Assembly: GCA_003210915.1 (NCBI GenBank) | Contig: QCUA01000002.1 | Location: 1-64,000, forward strand | Length of the DNA: 64,000 bases | Direction of reading: 5' to 3' | Source of the DNA: Prochlorococcus sp. AG-676-L21 | GTDB taxonomy: Bacteria > Cyanobacteriota > Cyanobacteriia > PCC-6307 > Cyanobiaceae | Part shown: positions 44,673 to 53,941 of the stretch, piece by piece | Layout of the letters: each line of letters begins with the position of its first letter | Position numbering within the stretch: position 1 is the first letter of the stretch | Translations under genes and position numbers: made by a program | Notes under the pieces: generated by a model | The model's input: only the letters and a program-made list of their open reading frames with translations | What the model was told of the DNA's origin: nothing | Databases searched by the model: none

Positions 44673-45752
44673 CTAATTTTGTGTAATTTTTGTATTTTCC
44701 ATATTGTCAAATGCCTGCCCAATTTTCTTAAAATCGAATCCCATAGCTCTTAAAGCATGCCATAAATGACCTTGTAAGAAAAAGAATCCTAAATAGAAGT
44801 GAGTATTGGCAAGCCATGCTCTTGAACTATATGCTCCAGAACCTAAATCAACCGTGTCAGTGAAATAAGGAGCAAATTCAAAAGAAAGCTTTAATGGTTC
44901 CCCATAAAGATCAACTGGATAAATAGTAGTATTTGAAGCACACCAGAATGCTGCTACAAAAGCCATATAAGAAACTCCAACTACTGAGTATGAAAGAATC
45001 GCCTCAGCACCAAGTAATCCTTTGCCCTTAAATTCTGTATATTCTCCAAATTGTTTTGTACAAATATGGAAAACACCTCCAATAATTTCTAAGAAGGCTA
45101 AGAAAGCATGACCACCCATAATATCTTCTAAACTATCAATCTTAAGGAAATCGAACTGATGATTCCAAATAGCAGCGATATCTAAATTGTAAATAACTTG
45201 TCTTGTTGAGCCTATAGCAGGGTCGTAAATACCATGAATACGAGCCCATTCAACGAACATTATTGCTCCAAGACCTAAGAAAATGAGATGATGCCCAAGT
45301 ATAAAAGTCAACTTATCTGGATCGTCCCACTCAAAGTCAAATTTTTGAGGCTTACTATTTTCTGGATAATCTCCAAGATCACCGGCAAATTTATTGGAAT
45401 GTAATAGTCCACCAGCTCCTAGTACTGCCGAGAAAATTAGATGCAATGTACAAATTACAACAATTCCATAGGGTTCTGTAATGACTCCATTTTCAATCCC
45501 TCCAATTCCAATACCTGCTAGGTGAGGTAATACAATTGCTTTCTGAGCACCCATTGGAATACTGGAATCATAACGAGCTAATTCAAATAATCCAAAAGCC
45601 CCTGCCCAGAACATCATTAATCCTGCATGAGCAGCATGAGCAGCTATGAATTTACCTGAACGGCCAACAACACCAGAATTTCCTGCATACCAGTCATAGG
45701 TAACATCAGATTTCCCGTAGTTTTGTAACACTTGATTTAAATTAAAGACCAA
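44673..45752 (-). CDS. pcb: Pcb/IsiA-family chlorophyll-binding antenna protein
   Basis: 359 residues with six transmembrane helices and paired His ligands: YDWYAGNSGVVGRSGKFIAA, AAHAAHAGLMMFWAGAFGLF, LHLIFSAVLGAGGLLHS, ILGHHLIFLGLGAIMF, MGGHAFLAFLEIIGGVFHIC and LGFFFLQGHLWHALRAM. It is related to CP43 but lacks the large lumenal loop. Prochlorococcus uses Pcb proteins with divinyl chlorophylls around PSII or PSI. The gene follows isiB on the same strand (123 bp), the arrangement typical of the iron-stress-induced antenna. Whether this is the constitutive or the iron-responsive paralogue is inferred from context only. Confidence 0.95.
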   Translation of the reverse strand: MVFNLNQVLQNYGKSDVTYDWYAGNSGVVGRSGKFIAAHAAHAGLMMFWAGAFGLFELARYDSSIPMGAQKAIVLPHLAGIGIGGIENGVITEPYGIVVICTLHLIFSAVLGAGGLLHSNKFAGDLGDYPENSKPQKFDFEWDDPDKLTFILGHHLIFLGLGAIMFVEWARIHGIYDPAIGSTRQVIYNLDIAAIWNHQFDFLKIDSLEDIMGGHAFLAFLEIIGGVFHICTKQFGEYTEFKGKGLLGAEAILSYSVVGVSYMAFVAAFWCASNTTIYPVDLYGEPLKLSFEFAPYFTDTVDLGSGAYSSRAWLANTHFYLGFFFLQGHLWHALRAMGFDFKKIGQAFDNMENTKITQN

Positions 45753-45875
45753 GTTGACCTTATTGCTAATTCAACTAATTTTTATGAGTTCTTTACAGGC
45801 TTTAATTATTTATGTAAAAAAAACATGTTAGAGGAGAACAAATGTTACAAATGGGAACGAAATATCTTTAAAGCT

Positions 45876-46400
45876 TTATCCCAAGGAAGGAATTTCACCT
45901 TTTAATTGAGAAGCCCATGTTTCTAAACGAGAGTCTGTCAGATCAGATTCGCTATCCTCATCAAGTGGTAACCCACAAAAACTTTCATCTATTACACTTT
46001 TTGACTCATCAAATGTATATGAAGATTTATCAACATAGCCAACCATATCGGCACCAGCTTTTTTGAAATAACTATGTAATTCTTCCATTGCATCGCAATA
46101 ATTTTCAGTGTAGGTAGATGAATCTCCTAAACCAAAAATGGCTACCTTTTTTCCTGACAAACTTAGTTCGCCAATATCTTCTAATATTGAGTCCCATGCA
46201 GTTCCAGATCTTTCTTCATCGGCTCCGGTATTCCATGTAGGTATACCACAAATAATGCCATCAAGACCTTCAAATTCTGAAAGGTCATCAACATCAGAAA
46301 CATCCTTTGGTGATTCTGCTGAAGAAATAAAGTTGTGAAGGCGATCAGCTACGTCTTCAGTTTTTCCAGTTGTAGTTGCGTAATAAATTCCTACGGTCAT
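45876..46400 (-). CDS. isiB: flavodoxin (long chain)
   Basis: 174 residues. FMN phosphate loop YYATTTGKTEDVADRL at ~6-21, isoalloxazine loops PTWNTGADEERSGTAWD and GLGDSSTYTENYCDAM, and the insertion of long-chain flavodoxins. It replaces ferredoxin as the electron acceptor of PSI when iron is scarce. It heads a minus-strand unit with pcb and is divergent from a peroxiredoxin-like gene. Confidence 0.97.
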   Translation of the reverse strand: MTVGIYYATTTGKTEDVADRLHNFISSAESPKDVSDVDDLSEFEGLDGIICGIPTWNTGADEERSGTAWDSILEDIGELSLSGKKVAIFGLGDSSTYTENYCDAMEELHSYFKKAGADMVGYVDKSSYTFDESKSVIDESFCGLPLDEDSESDLTDSRLETWASQLKGEIPSLG

Positions 46401-46541
46401 AACTTCAAATTGTTTACATTAAAATAATAAAATTAAAATACGATAAATTAATTTTTATAAAAACTTTTTCATGTATTGTTTTATACAAATTTACGTAAGA
46501 AATAACTTTCTCTAGCAAGTTAACTTTATACAAATCTAATT

Positions 46542-47276
46542 ATGCTTAGTACTAAACAAAAAAATAACCTGGTTAAACTCATTAAAGATTTTAATTTTTC
46601 GGGTTCAAAAAAACATAAATTAATTGTTTTATTAGGACTTTTGGGAGATTTTGATAGTTTTGAATACGCAATAAATTTGAAAAATTTTATAAAAAATAAT
46701 CCAAATAATGATATAGATATTTTTGCAATAGCAATTGGCAATAAAATTGGTAAAGACAAGTTTTGCCAATTTACAGGATTTCCGAGTATGAATTTAGAAG
46801 TTGTTCACGATAATAAAATTCACCAAGGCCTTATGGTTTCAAAAGGGGTTGACTTAGGTTTAGGAGGTTGGATCAATATGTTGATAATGTTATCTGGCAT
46901 AAACTCATTAAAAACAATTAGAGAGGTTATTAGGGGCTATACAGGTGATAGGAATTCAAAACAAATTTTTTCTGACGATGATCAAATAAACCTCCTTAAT
47001 TTAATCAAGTTTTCTGGAGTTTTTTTCAAATACACATCTGGAGAAGGCTATTTAAGACCTTTTGAATTAGCTACTTACAGATTAAATAACATGTTAGAAA
47101 TTCTTCAAAATTGGGATGACTATATCCTGCATAATAAATATCTGCCTCAAAGAGGTGCTTCCTTTCTTTTAGACGATAAAGACAAAATTATTTATAAGTA
47201 TTTTTCCAATGATGTACTCTGTTATTCACCAAATATGGAAGATCCATTAAAATTTTTAACTGAGAAATTTAGATAA
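46542..47276 (+). CDS. AhpC/TSA-like (peroxiredoxin-like) protein
   Basis: 244 residues. KHKLIVLLGLLGDFDSFEYA corresponds to the first strand and the region where the peroxidatic Cys normally sits; here no Cys is present at that point. Later SKGVDLGLGGWINMLIMLSG, RGYTGDRNSKQIF and RGASFLLDDKDKIIYKYFSN follow the PRXL2/AhpC-TSA layout. In cyanobacteria this kind of protein is linked to iron or oxidative stress and to isiAB. It is divergent from isiB with a 141-bp shared spacer; lack of the Cys argues against simple peroxidase activity. Confidence 0.72.
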   Translation: MLSTKQKNNLVKLIKDFNFSGSKKHKLIVLLGLLGDFDSFEYAINLKNFIKNNPNNDIDIFAIAIGNKIGKDKFCQFTGFPSMNLEVVHDNKIHQGLMVSKGVDLGLGGWINMLIMLSGINSLKTIREVIRGYTGDRNSKQIFSDDDQINLLNLIKFSGVFFKYTSGEGYLRPFELATYRLNNMLEILQNWDDYILHNKYLPQRGASFLLDDKDKIIYKYFSNDVLCYSPNMEDPLKFLTEKFR

Positions 47277-47548
47277 TGACTTCTGTAAATATTGAGTTTT
47301 TCGGATATTTTGCAGCAATTTTAACTACAGCTGCTTTTCTACCTCAGTTAATCAAAACTTTAAAGACGAAAAAAGCCGAGGATGTCTCTTTAATAACCTT
47401 AATAATGTTTATTTTCGGAGTATGCTCTTGGATTATCTATGGATATAAAATTTCTTCATCACCAATTCTGATAGCAAATATAATTACTTTTATACTGAAT
47501 TTATTTATTTTGATTTCAAAAATATATTATTCTAAAAATATTAGATAG
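47276..47548 (+). CDS. SemiSWEET/PQ-loop small transporter
   Basis: 90 residues with three transmembrane helices. FFGYFAAILTTAAFLPQLIK contains the PQ motif, followed by TKKAEDVSLITLIMFIFGVC and WIIYGYKISSSPILIANIIT. A single three-helix bundle is the bacterial SemiSWEET form, which dimerises to move sugars. Its ATG overlaps the preceding stop by one base, so it is translated with the peroxiredoxin-like gene. Confidence 0.9.
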   Translation: MTSVNIEFFGYFAAILTTAAFLPQLIKTLKTKKAEDVSLITLIMFIFGVCSWIIYGYKISSSPILIANIITFILNLFILISKIYYSKNIR

Positions 47549-47632
47549 TGATAATTAGTTAATCTAAAAGTATTAACTTACCCTAAAAACGTTTAAATAA
47601 AGCCTAATATAAATCAAATATTAAATTATGTC

Positions 47633-47857
47633 TTGAAATCTTCTAAATGCTGGGTTTGGTTTAAAGGAAGCCTCGATGAAGGGGGATATTGGAAAGAGGG
47701 TTTTAGTTGCACCTTTGATGAAAAGCCTGGAATATTAATAGAAAGCCCATCATATGTAACATGTAGAGTCCCAAATTGGCGTGTCCTTACAAATGAACCT
47801 GAAGATTTAAAAAAGACACCCTTGATTCCAGAAAATGCAATTTGGAAAATAATTTAA
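47633..47857 (+). CDS. small hypothetical protein
   Basis: 74 residues from TTG. Rich in Trp and Cys (SSKCWVWFKGSLDEGGYWKE, GFSCTFDEKPGILIESPSYV). Soluble; looks like a small beta domain. No family assigned. A possible ATG a few bases upstream is out of frame. Clean non-coding flanks on both sides support it as a real gene. Confidence 0.5.
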   Translation: MKSSKCWVWFKGSLDEGGYWKEGFSCTFDEKPGILIESPSYVTCRVPNWRVLTNEPEDLKKTPLIPENAIWKII

Positions 47858-47965
47858 ATTAAATAAAAAATATATATTCATCACATAACTCCTAAAAAGG
47901 TAGGATTATTTTATTAAAAATAAATTAATACTATTTACGATCTTTTTATAAATATTATTCCTTTC

Positions 47966-48844
47966 TTGATTTTGGGTTTTTTTATTGGAAAAAGAAAACC
48001 TAAACTATCAGAACTTATCGCTTTACCCCTAATTAAGTATGGTATTCCGTTGAGTGTCATGGGCCTCTTATTAAAAGAAGGAATTGATCTAGATTTAATT
48101 AAAACTGCTTTAATTGCTTTTCTATCAATTGGATTTTTAATAGTTCTAATTAATTACTTATCAATATTTAAAACAAGACTACCTAATTACTCTTTACAAT
48201 TAGCTGGTTTAATAGGTAACACTTCATTCCTAGGTATCCCAATTGCATTAGCCCTCCTTCCTACAAGTACTATTAATTTTACGATAGGCTTCGATTTAGG
48301 AACAACTCTATTTGCTTGGATATTTGGGCCTTTCTTTCTAAAAAAGAAGATAAACACTAATACAAATCTTAATTTCAATGAACTTTTAAAAGCAATACTA
48401 AATAGCCCTGCCTCAAGAGGAATAGTAGGTGTTCTGATTGCATATCTTTTAGGGTTGGAAAAAGTTTTAGGAGATTATTTGTGGATCCCAGCAAGAATAG
48501 TAATAGTTCTAGCGATAGTTGTTGTTGGAACAAGACTAGGAATAATCACAAATAGCAAAACTAAATTTTTTAATTTGAATAAAGGGATTAAATATTCAAT
48601 AATTTTAAAATTATTAATTTTCCCTCTATTTATATTTGTTTTTAGCAAGATCTTAGGCTTTAACTTAAACGAGACTTCAGCGGTGGTTCTTCAGGCAGGA
48701 ACACCATCAGCTGTATCAACAATCTTGATGGCTGAGGCTTATAAAACAAATCAAAAAATTGCAGCTACAATTCTTTTTACAACAACATTAATTTCAATTA
48801 TTACGATTCCTATTCTGGCATATATGATAAATTTTTCTCAATAA
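47966..48844 (+). CDS. AEC-family (auxin efflux carrier-type) transporter
   Basis: 292 residues from a TTG at 47966; about ten transmembrane helices. LIGNTSFLGIPIALALLP, FDLGTTLFAWIFGPFFL and VVLQAGTPSAVSTILMAEAY match the AEC family (PF03547), which exports organic anions or amino-acid-like solutes. The frame continues upstream with INTIYDLFINIIPF, which would complete the first helix as in relatives; this part has only ATT or ATA codons as starts. The 5' end is therefore uncertain. Confidence 0.85.
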   Translation: MILGFFIGKRKPKLSELIALPLIKYGIPLSVMGLLLKEGIDLDLIKTALIAFLSIGFLIVLINYLSIFKTRLPNYSLQLAGLIGNTSFLGIPIALALLPTSTINFTIGFDLGTTLFAWIFGPFFLKKKINTNTNLNFNELLKAILNSPASRGIVGVLIAYLLGLEKVLGDYLWIPARIVIVLAIVVVGTRLGIITNSKTKFFNLNKGIKYSIILKLLIFPLFIFVFSKILGFNLNETSAVVLQAGTPSAVSTILMAEAYKTNQKIAATILFTTTLISIITIPILAYMINFSQ

Positions 48845-48955
48845 ACTCAGAAATAACCACTTTAAATAAGTAGATATAGTTAAATAAGCATCATATTTAC
48901 TGATTATTGTAAATAATATATCCGGATATTTACATAATGTCTTAAGATTTAGAGT

Positions 48956-49207
48956 ATGAAGTCAGTAAATCCTAAAAATGAATATATCCCTCTAGATCTT
49001 AAAATCTCTGTAAGAAGAGATACTTTACGGCTAATTTCAGAAATGGCTCGTGATATGGGGATTAGTATCAATGAGGTTTTCAGCTTTTTGGCGGAGGATT
49101 CTGTCATAGATTTAGAATTATTAGATAATTTAAATAATGTCGAAATTCCAAATAAATGTAGTTTGGATGACCTAAAGAATGAAATGCTTAAAAAAAAGCT
49201 TTGTTAA
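48956..49207 (+). CDS. small putative ribbon-helix-helix-like protein
   Basis: 83 residues. YIPLDLKISVRRDTLRLISE then MARDMGISINEVFSFLAED has the strand-helix-turn-helix pattern of CopG/Arc-like ribbon-helix-helix DNA-binding domains. The C-terminus is Lys/Asn-rich and no toxin partner is adjacent. It converges on the glycosyltransferase gene with a 4-bp overlap. Could be a regulator; this is a fold guess. Confidence 0.5.
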   Translation: MKSVNPKNEYIPLDLKISVRRDTLRLISEMARDMGISINEVFSFLAEDSVIDLELLDNLNNVEIPNKCSLDDLKNEMLKKKLC

Positions 49208-51009
49208 AATTTTTCCACTTTTTTATTTCTCCAGTTTGCTTTAAAACCATTACTCAGTAAATTAGTTGCTTGAGCATTTAAATCACTTTTTTTGATCCTC
49301 CATAGATTATAAATTCCATAAACACCTAGTTTTTGATGACTAATATTTGACCAATGTTCTTCAATAGATGAATATTTATCTATAACAACCAAAAAGGTTT
49401 CATTATCGTAGTTAGGTTTATCTTGAAAATTAACCCTTCTATCAAAAGTCAATCTATCGGATAAATTAATTACCCCTTCTGCATTTCTAGATTCATAAAA
49501 AACTATCTGTTTTGAGTAGAAATGTAATGATGGTTTTCTTATTCCAATCATTGCGAGAGTTTCACCACCCTGTCGAGAATTTAAAATTTGCTTAGAGATA
49601 TTACGTAAAGGTAATTGTCTAGATGTATCTCCTAATTTCCTGATTGGAGGCATTAAAACAGTTTGTCCCAGCAATAGTAATAATTGAAGATAAAGGAAAT
49701 TATTTTGGGATCTAAAAACAAATAAAACAATTCCAACTAAAGCAAAAGCAAAGAAAAACAATCTTGCTTTAAGAATTATTCCGGTACTCAATAAGTTTGA
49801 CGCAAGATTTGGCATTTCAGGATCATTTATTGTGTTTAACCAAATATTTGATAAAAAGAACGCTATTGATAACCCAAGCAGGATAAAAAGATTAATAATC
49901 CACACAGAGGAAAAGGCTCTTTTTTGATTTTGAAGTTTCGTATAACTATTACTTATCAGAATTGCTGCAGCTGGAATTGCAGGAAGCCAGTAGCTCGGAA
50001 GTTTTGTTGCAGAAATACTAAAAAAAATAAACACGGAACCCAGCCAACATAAACAATAAATAAATAAACTTTCTGAAGGGATGCAACCTTTTTTAAAACT
50101 AGTTTTTAAGTCTTTAAAAGCCTCAAATATTCCATGAAATAAAAAAGGAGTAAATGGTAATGATCCTATAACCATTACGTACAAAAAAAACCAAATAGGT
50201 TCTGCATGATTATTAACTACCGATGTATATCTCTGAAAATTATGATACCCAAAAAAACTATCCCAAAAAGGTTTTCCTTCTTTGATTAGCTCTAAAAAAT
50301 ACCAAGGAAAGCTTAATAAAACTGTTATTAATAAACCTCTTTTAGGTTTTATTTTGTCGAGCAAATCCTTCCAATCCTTTTGAATGAATAAAAAAGATGA
50401 AATAGTCAAAGCTGCAAGAACAAAAGCTACTGGTCCTTTGGTTAAAATTGCAAGCCCCAGAAATACCCATGGAGAGATACATTTTTCTTTTTTATTACTA
50501 GCCATTCTTCTCCAAAACAAAAGAAGGCTTATCCCTAAATTTCCGCATAATAGAGCATCACTTACCGCAGTTCTGCTCCAAACAAGTATGAATGGAGACA
50601 AGGCAAAGCCCAAAGATGCCACTATAGGAGAAGCTAATTTACCCGCCCCTTTTTGAGGCCAACAATATATTGTATCTCCAATCATTACCATCAATAATAA
50701 TGAAGCCAAAGCAGAAGGAAGTCTTGCTGAAATAGTTCCTAAGCTATCCCAAACTTCGTTTTTCGGTAAGGAATAAAACACGCCCATTAGCCAATATATA
50801 AGAGGTGGCTTATCAAAACGGAAAATGCCATTTACTTTTGGGGTTAACCAATCGCCAGATTCACTCATTGCTCTCCCCGCAGCTGCAAAAAGAGGAGGAG
50901 TTTCATCTACTAATCCTGTAGAGCCTAAACCTAAAAGAAAAATTATTATTCCAAAGATCAAAACTACTAAAAAAGTTATTAGCCTTTTTTGTGATTTAAT
51001 AATTATCAT
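49204..51009 (-). CDS. GT39-type (ArnT-like) membrane glycosyltransferase
   Basis: 601 residues with about twelve transmembrane helices. N-terminal LGSTGLVDETPPLFAAAGRA is the first periplasmic loop with the catalytic Asp-Glu of the GT-C fold, followed by WLTPKVNGIFRFDKPPLIYW and the ARLPSALASLL block. The C-terminal ~110 residues are extracytoplasmic. These enzymes transfer sugars from polyprenyl phosphates to lipid A or proteins. The start overlaps the end of the next gene upstream (GT4) by 4 bp (ATGA). Confidence 0.88.
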   Translation of the reverse strand: MIIIKSQKRLITFLVVLIFGIIIFLLGLGSTGLVDETPPLFAAAGRAMSESGDWLTPKVNGIFRFDKPPLIYWLMGVFYSLPKNEVWDSLGTISARLPSALASLLLMVMIGDTIYCWPQKGAGKLASPIVASLGFALSPFILVWSRTAVSDALLCGNLGISLLLFWRRMASNKKEKCISPWVFLGLAILTKGPVAFVLAALTISSFLFIQKDWKDLLDKIKPKRGLLITVLLSFPWYFLELIKEGKPFWDSFFGYHNFQRYTSVVNNHAEPIWFFLYVMVIGSLPFTPFLFHGIFEAFKDLKTSFKKGCIPSESLFIYCLCWLGSVFIFFSISATKLPSYWLPAIPAAAILISNSYTKLQNQKRAFSSVWIINLFILLGLSIAFFLSNIWLNTINDPEMPNLASNLLSTGIILKARLFFFAFALVGIVLFVFRSQNNFLYLQLLLLLGQTVLMPPIRKLGDTSRQLPLRNISKQILNSRQGGETLAMIGIRKPSLHFYSKQIVFYESRNAEGVINLSDRLTFDRRVNFQDKPNYDNETFLVVIDKYSSIEEHWSNISHQKLGVYGIYNLWRIKKSDLNAQATNLLSNGFKANWRNKKVEKF

Positions 51010-52100
51010 TTAGGATAATTTTGAGATTGATATTCTTTAATAACTGTATTAAGCCAACTCACAACTTTACCAGCAAATATATCTGAAGAAGCATTACTAT
51101 CTACCCATTTTCTACAATTTTTTCGGTCAATCTTATTAATGATCTTCAAGTAATTAAGAAGGCTTTCCTTATCATCAGGTTTTACTAGGTATCCTGTTTT
51201 GCCATGCTTGATTATTTCACTTGGCCCTCCCCTTTTATAAGCCACCACAGGTACTCCACAAGCTAATGCTTCAACCACTACATTTCCATAAGCTTCGTTC
51301 CATTTGGGAGTATTAAGTAAAGCTCTACAAGTTCCAAGTTCACTCTGTAACTTACTTGTTTCTAAAAAGCCCTTCCATTCTAGAATCCCTGGTGAGAATA
51401 ATTTTTCTATTTTTAATGCATATGATTCATCTTGAACAATTCCCCAAACATTAAGTTTTTCTCCAAGAGCATTAGCAACATATGCTGCATCCTCTAAACC
51501 TTTTTCAGGTGCTACTCTTCCTACCCAACCTAAGGGGCCATTTTTACAATCTTGAAATGTATAATTTGCTAAATTAAATCCATTTCCAATAACAATTGGT
51601 TTTTCAATAAAAGGATAATCGGAAGCTTGTATTCTTGAATGAAAAGCAAAATTATTAGGAAAAGTGGAATAAACTTTTGAAATTAAATTACTTATAACAA
51701 AGCTTTCGGAGCCCATACTTATTATATGAGCAATTGGAATGTTAATATTTAGAGTCATCCAAATCGGAAGCCAATCGTAAGAAAAATTCAAAATAACATC
51801 TGCTTTCTTTCCAATATCTATTCCCTTTTCAATCATTCCTGATAAAAGTGAATTATCAGGAATAATTACCGACGAATAATAATCTTGATGTTGCCAACTT
51901 TTTTGCTCTTCTCCTTCTATAAAATGTAGTTTTGCTTTTTTACTGACTTCAAACAATTTAGAATTTTTTGGAGCCACTACTTCTACTGTGTGACCTTTTG
52001 CAATCAAGCCAGTCACTAAAGAATTCAGAGTAAGTTCTACTCCACCACCTTTACCACTTCCTAAGAAACCAATAGGAGTACTAATTAAAACTATATGCAT
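51006..52100 (-). CDS. GT4 family glycosyltransferase
   Basis: 364 residues, soluble GT-B fold. N-terminal VLISTPIGFLGSGKGGGVEL, middle LGWVGRVAPEKGLEDAAYVA with KLNVWGIVQDESYALKI, and the C-terminal E-x7-E region EAYGNVVVEALACGVPVVAY with GGPSEIIKHGKTGYLVK. It uses a nucleotide sugar to build cell-surface glycans. Translationally coupled with the GT39 enzyme downstream, so both may act in the same surface-sugar pathway. Confidence 0.93.
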   Translation of the reverse strand: MHIVLISTPIGFLGSGKGGGVELTLNSLVTGLIAKGHTVEVVAPKNSKLFEVSKKAKLHFIEGEEQKSWQHQDYYSSVIIPDNSLLSGMIEKGIDIGKKADVILNFSYDWLPIWMTLNINIPIAHIISMGSESFVISNLISKVYSTFPNNFAFHSRIQASDYPFIEKPIVIGNGFNLANYTFQDCKNGPLGWVGRVAPEKGLEDAAYVANALGEKLNVWGIVQDESYALKIEKLFSPGILEWKGFLETSKLQSELGTCRALLNTPKWNEAYGNVVVEALACGVPVVAYKRGGPSEIIKHGKTGYLVKPDDKESLLNYLKIINKIDRKNCRKWVDSNASSDIFAGKVVSWLNTVIKEYQSQNYPK

Positions 52101-52128
52101 TCTTAAAAACTATTTTTCTATGAACTTA

Positions 52129-53070
52129 CTAAATATTAGTCTTAGTATTTGAAAGTTCCCACAAAGACTTTCTCTGGCTAACAAAGAAAACTGAAATCAG
52201 GACAAAAACCACTCCAATCCATTGAATGATTGATAACCTTTCATTTAGGTAAACACCACCACTAAGGAGTGCAAATATCGGAGTTAAAAATGCAAGAGTA
52301 CTAAATCCTGTTATATCTTTATTATTTGCAAAATAGAAAAATAATCCATATGCTAAAGCCCCTCCAAAGATACTGGCAAATGTCATCAGTCCCCAATCAA
52401 ATATTGACCAATTTGGTATCAATTGAAAATTTGTTTGCAAGCAATGTTTAAGAATAAGAGGGGCACTTCCTAAAACCATATGCCATCCAGTTACTGCAAC
52501 TGGATCACTTTTAGTACATGTAAATCTAATCAAAATTGTTCCTAGCGCCATTGCTAGAGATGCTCCAAGCATCCATAATTCACCTATATTAAATGCGATA
52601 TCACTAATACTCTTATCAGACATTAACCACCAACTCTCCAAAAGTTCTTTTGGTACCCCTAAAAAAATTATTCCACCCAAGCCAAAAAGTAAACCTAGCC
52701 ATCCAATTGGATTAATTAAATTACCAAATATTGCTCTTGCCAAGAGTGCTACCAGTAAGGGTTGCGAATCAATCAAAACAGAACCCAAACCAGCACCTGT
52801 CTTTGAAATCCCATATGTTAAAAATAATTGAAAAAAAGTTGCGTCTACGATTGTAAAAACCAAGAACCATTTCAAATCGCACTTGTAAATTTTTAAATCT
52901 CTTTTTAATAAATATGTTGTAATAAGAACAAGAATCCCGGCTGGTAGAAGTCTTAATGAGGCTACAAACTCAGGTCCAGCACTAGATACTAGAGGAGTCA
53001 TAGCTGCCATTGATGTACCCCAGAGAGCAAAAGGGAGTATCATTAAAAACCAATTTAGGATTGAATTCAT
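52129..53070 (-). CDS. EamA-family (DMT) exporter
   Basis: 313 residues with ten transmembrane helices in two EamA repeats. Repeat 1: LNWFLMILPFALWGTSMAAM, then LRLLPAGILVLITTY; repeat 2: LGASLAMALGTILIRFTC, then AYGLFFYFANNKDITGFSTL and LSIIQWIGVVFVLISVFFVS. The drug/metabolite transporter superfamily exports small metabolites such as amino acids; the substrate is not predictable. It is 28 bp upstream of the GT4 gene on the same strand. Confidence 0.92.
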   Translation of the reverse strand: MNSILNWFLMILPFALWGTSMAAMTPLVSSAGPEFVASLRLLPAGILVLITTYLLKRDLKIYKCDLKWFLVFTIVDATFFQLFLTYGISKTGAGLGSVLIDSQPLLVALLARAIFGNLINPIGWLGLLFGLGGIIFLGVPKELLESWWLMSDKSISDIAFNIGELWMLGASLAMALGTILIRFTCTKSDPVAVTGWHMVLGSAPLILKHCLQTNFQLIPNWSIFDWGLMTFASIFGGALAYGLFFYFANNKDITGFSTLAFLTPIFALLSGGVYLNERLSIIQWIGVVFVLISVFFVSQRKSLWELSNTKTNI

Positions 53071-53123
53071 TAGGTCTGCTGATAGTCTTTTTAAAGTAGT
53101 TTTATGATTTGTACCTTAAAAGA

Positions 53124-53933
53124 ATGATTTGGCCTTTTAGACGTAAGTCAAAAAAAAGAATGGCTCGCATAGTAATTGATGAGCCAATCACAAGTTCAAC
53201 AAGAGTTTCTGTCCTAAAAGCTCTAAAACAAATTGAGGATAGAGAATTCCCTGCACTAATACTGAGAATTGATTCGCCAGGAGGTACTGTTGGTGATAGC
53301 CAAGAAATATACTCTGCCATTAAACGATTAAAAGATAAAGGCTGTAAAGTAATCTCTAGTTTTGGAAACATCTCAGCTTCTGGTGGAGTTTACATTGGCG
53401 TAGCTTCAGATAAAATTGTAGCTAACCCTGGAACGATAACGGGTTCAATTGGCGTAATAATTAGAGGGAATAATTTGTCTGAACTTTTGAATAAAATAGG
53501 TATTAAGTTTGAGACAGTAAAAAGTGGGATTTATAAAGATATTCTTTCACCAGATAAACCTTTAAGTGATGAAGGAAGAGATCTCTTACAAGGATTAATC
53601 GATGAAAGTTACAAACAATTTACTGAGGCTGTTGCAGAGGGAAGAAATTTACTCGTTGAAGATGTAAAGAAGTTTGCAGATGGAAGAATATTTACTGGAA
53701 CACAAGCTAAAGATCTGGGATTAGTTGACAAAATTGGAGATGAGTTTGTTGCAAGAGAGCTTGCAGCGGAAATGGTGGAAATTGATCCAAAAATACAACC
53801 TGTAACTTTTGGTAAGAAGAAAAAGAAAATATTAGGGCTGTTACCAGGAAGTAAAATTATCGAGAAAATAATTCAAAGTATATTTTTTGAAGTGAATTCA
53901 TCAAATAAAATTCTTTGGTTATACAAACCTTAA
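53124..53933 (+). CDS. sppA: signal peptide peptidase SppA (short form)
   Basis: 269 residues from the ATG at 53124 (MIWPFRRKSKKR); an in-frame TTG at 53109 would add only five. S49 peptidase: LRIDSPGGTVGDSQEIYSAI, nucleophile Ser in SFGNISASGGVYIGV, ITGSIGVIIRGNN, and the catalytic Lys segment TVKSGIYKDILSPDKPLS. This is the short, single-domain version without a clear N-terminal helix. It digests signal-peptide remnants; in cyanobacteria SppA is also implicated in antenna turnover. The chorismate mutase gene follows after 8 bp. Confidence 0.95.
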   Translation: MIWPFRRKSKKRMARIVIDEPITSSTRVSVLKALKQIEDREFPALILRIDSPGGTVGDSQEIYSAIKRLKDKGCKVISSFGNISASGGVYIGVASDKIVANPGTITGSIGVIIRGNNLSELLNKIGIKFETVKSGIYKDILSPDKPLSDEGRDLLQGLIDESYKQFTEAVAEGRNLLVEDVKKFADGRIFTGTQAKDLGLVDKIGDEFVARELAAEMVEIDPKIQPVTFGKKKKKILGLLPGSKIIEKIIQSIFFEVNSSNKILWLYKP

Positions 53934-53941
53934 ATGCAAGA

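Noticed and set aside
53915-53941. TTG start for aroH inside sppA
   Set aside because: The ATG at 53942 matches the family start; the extra residues are just sppA read in another frame.
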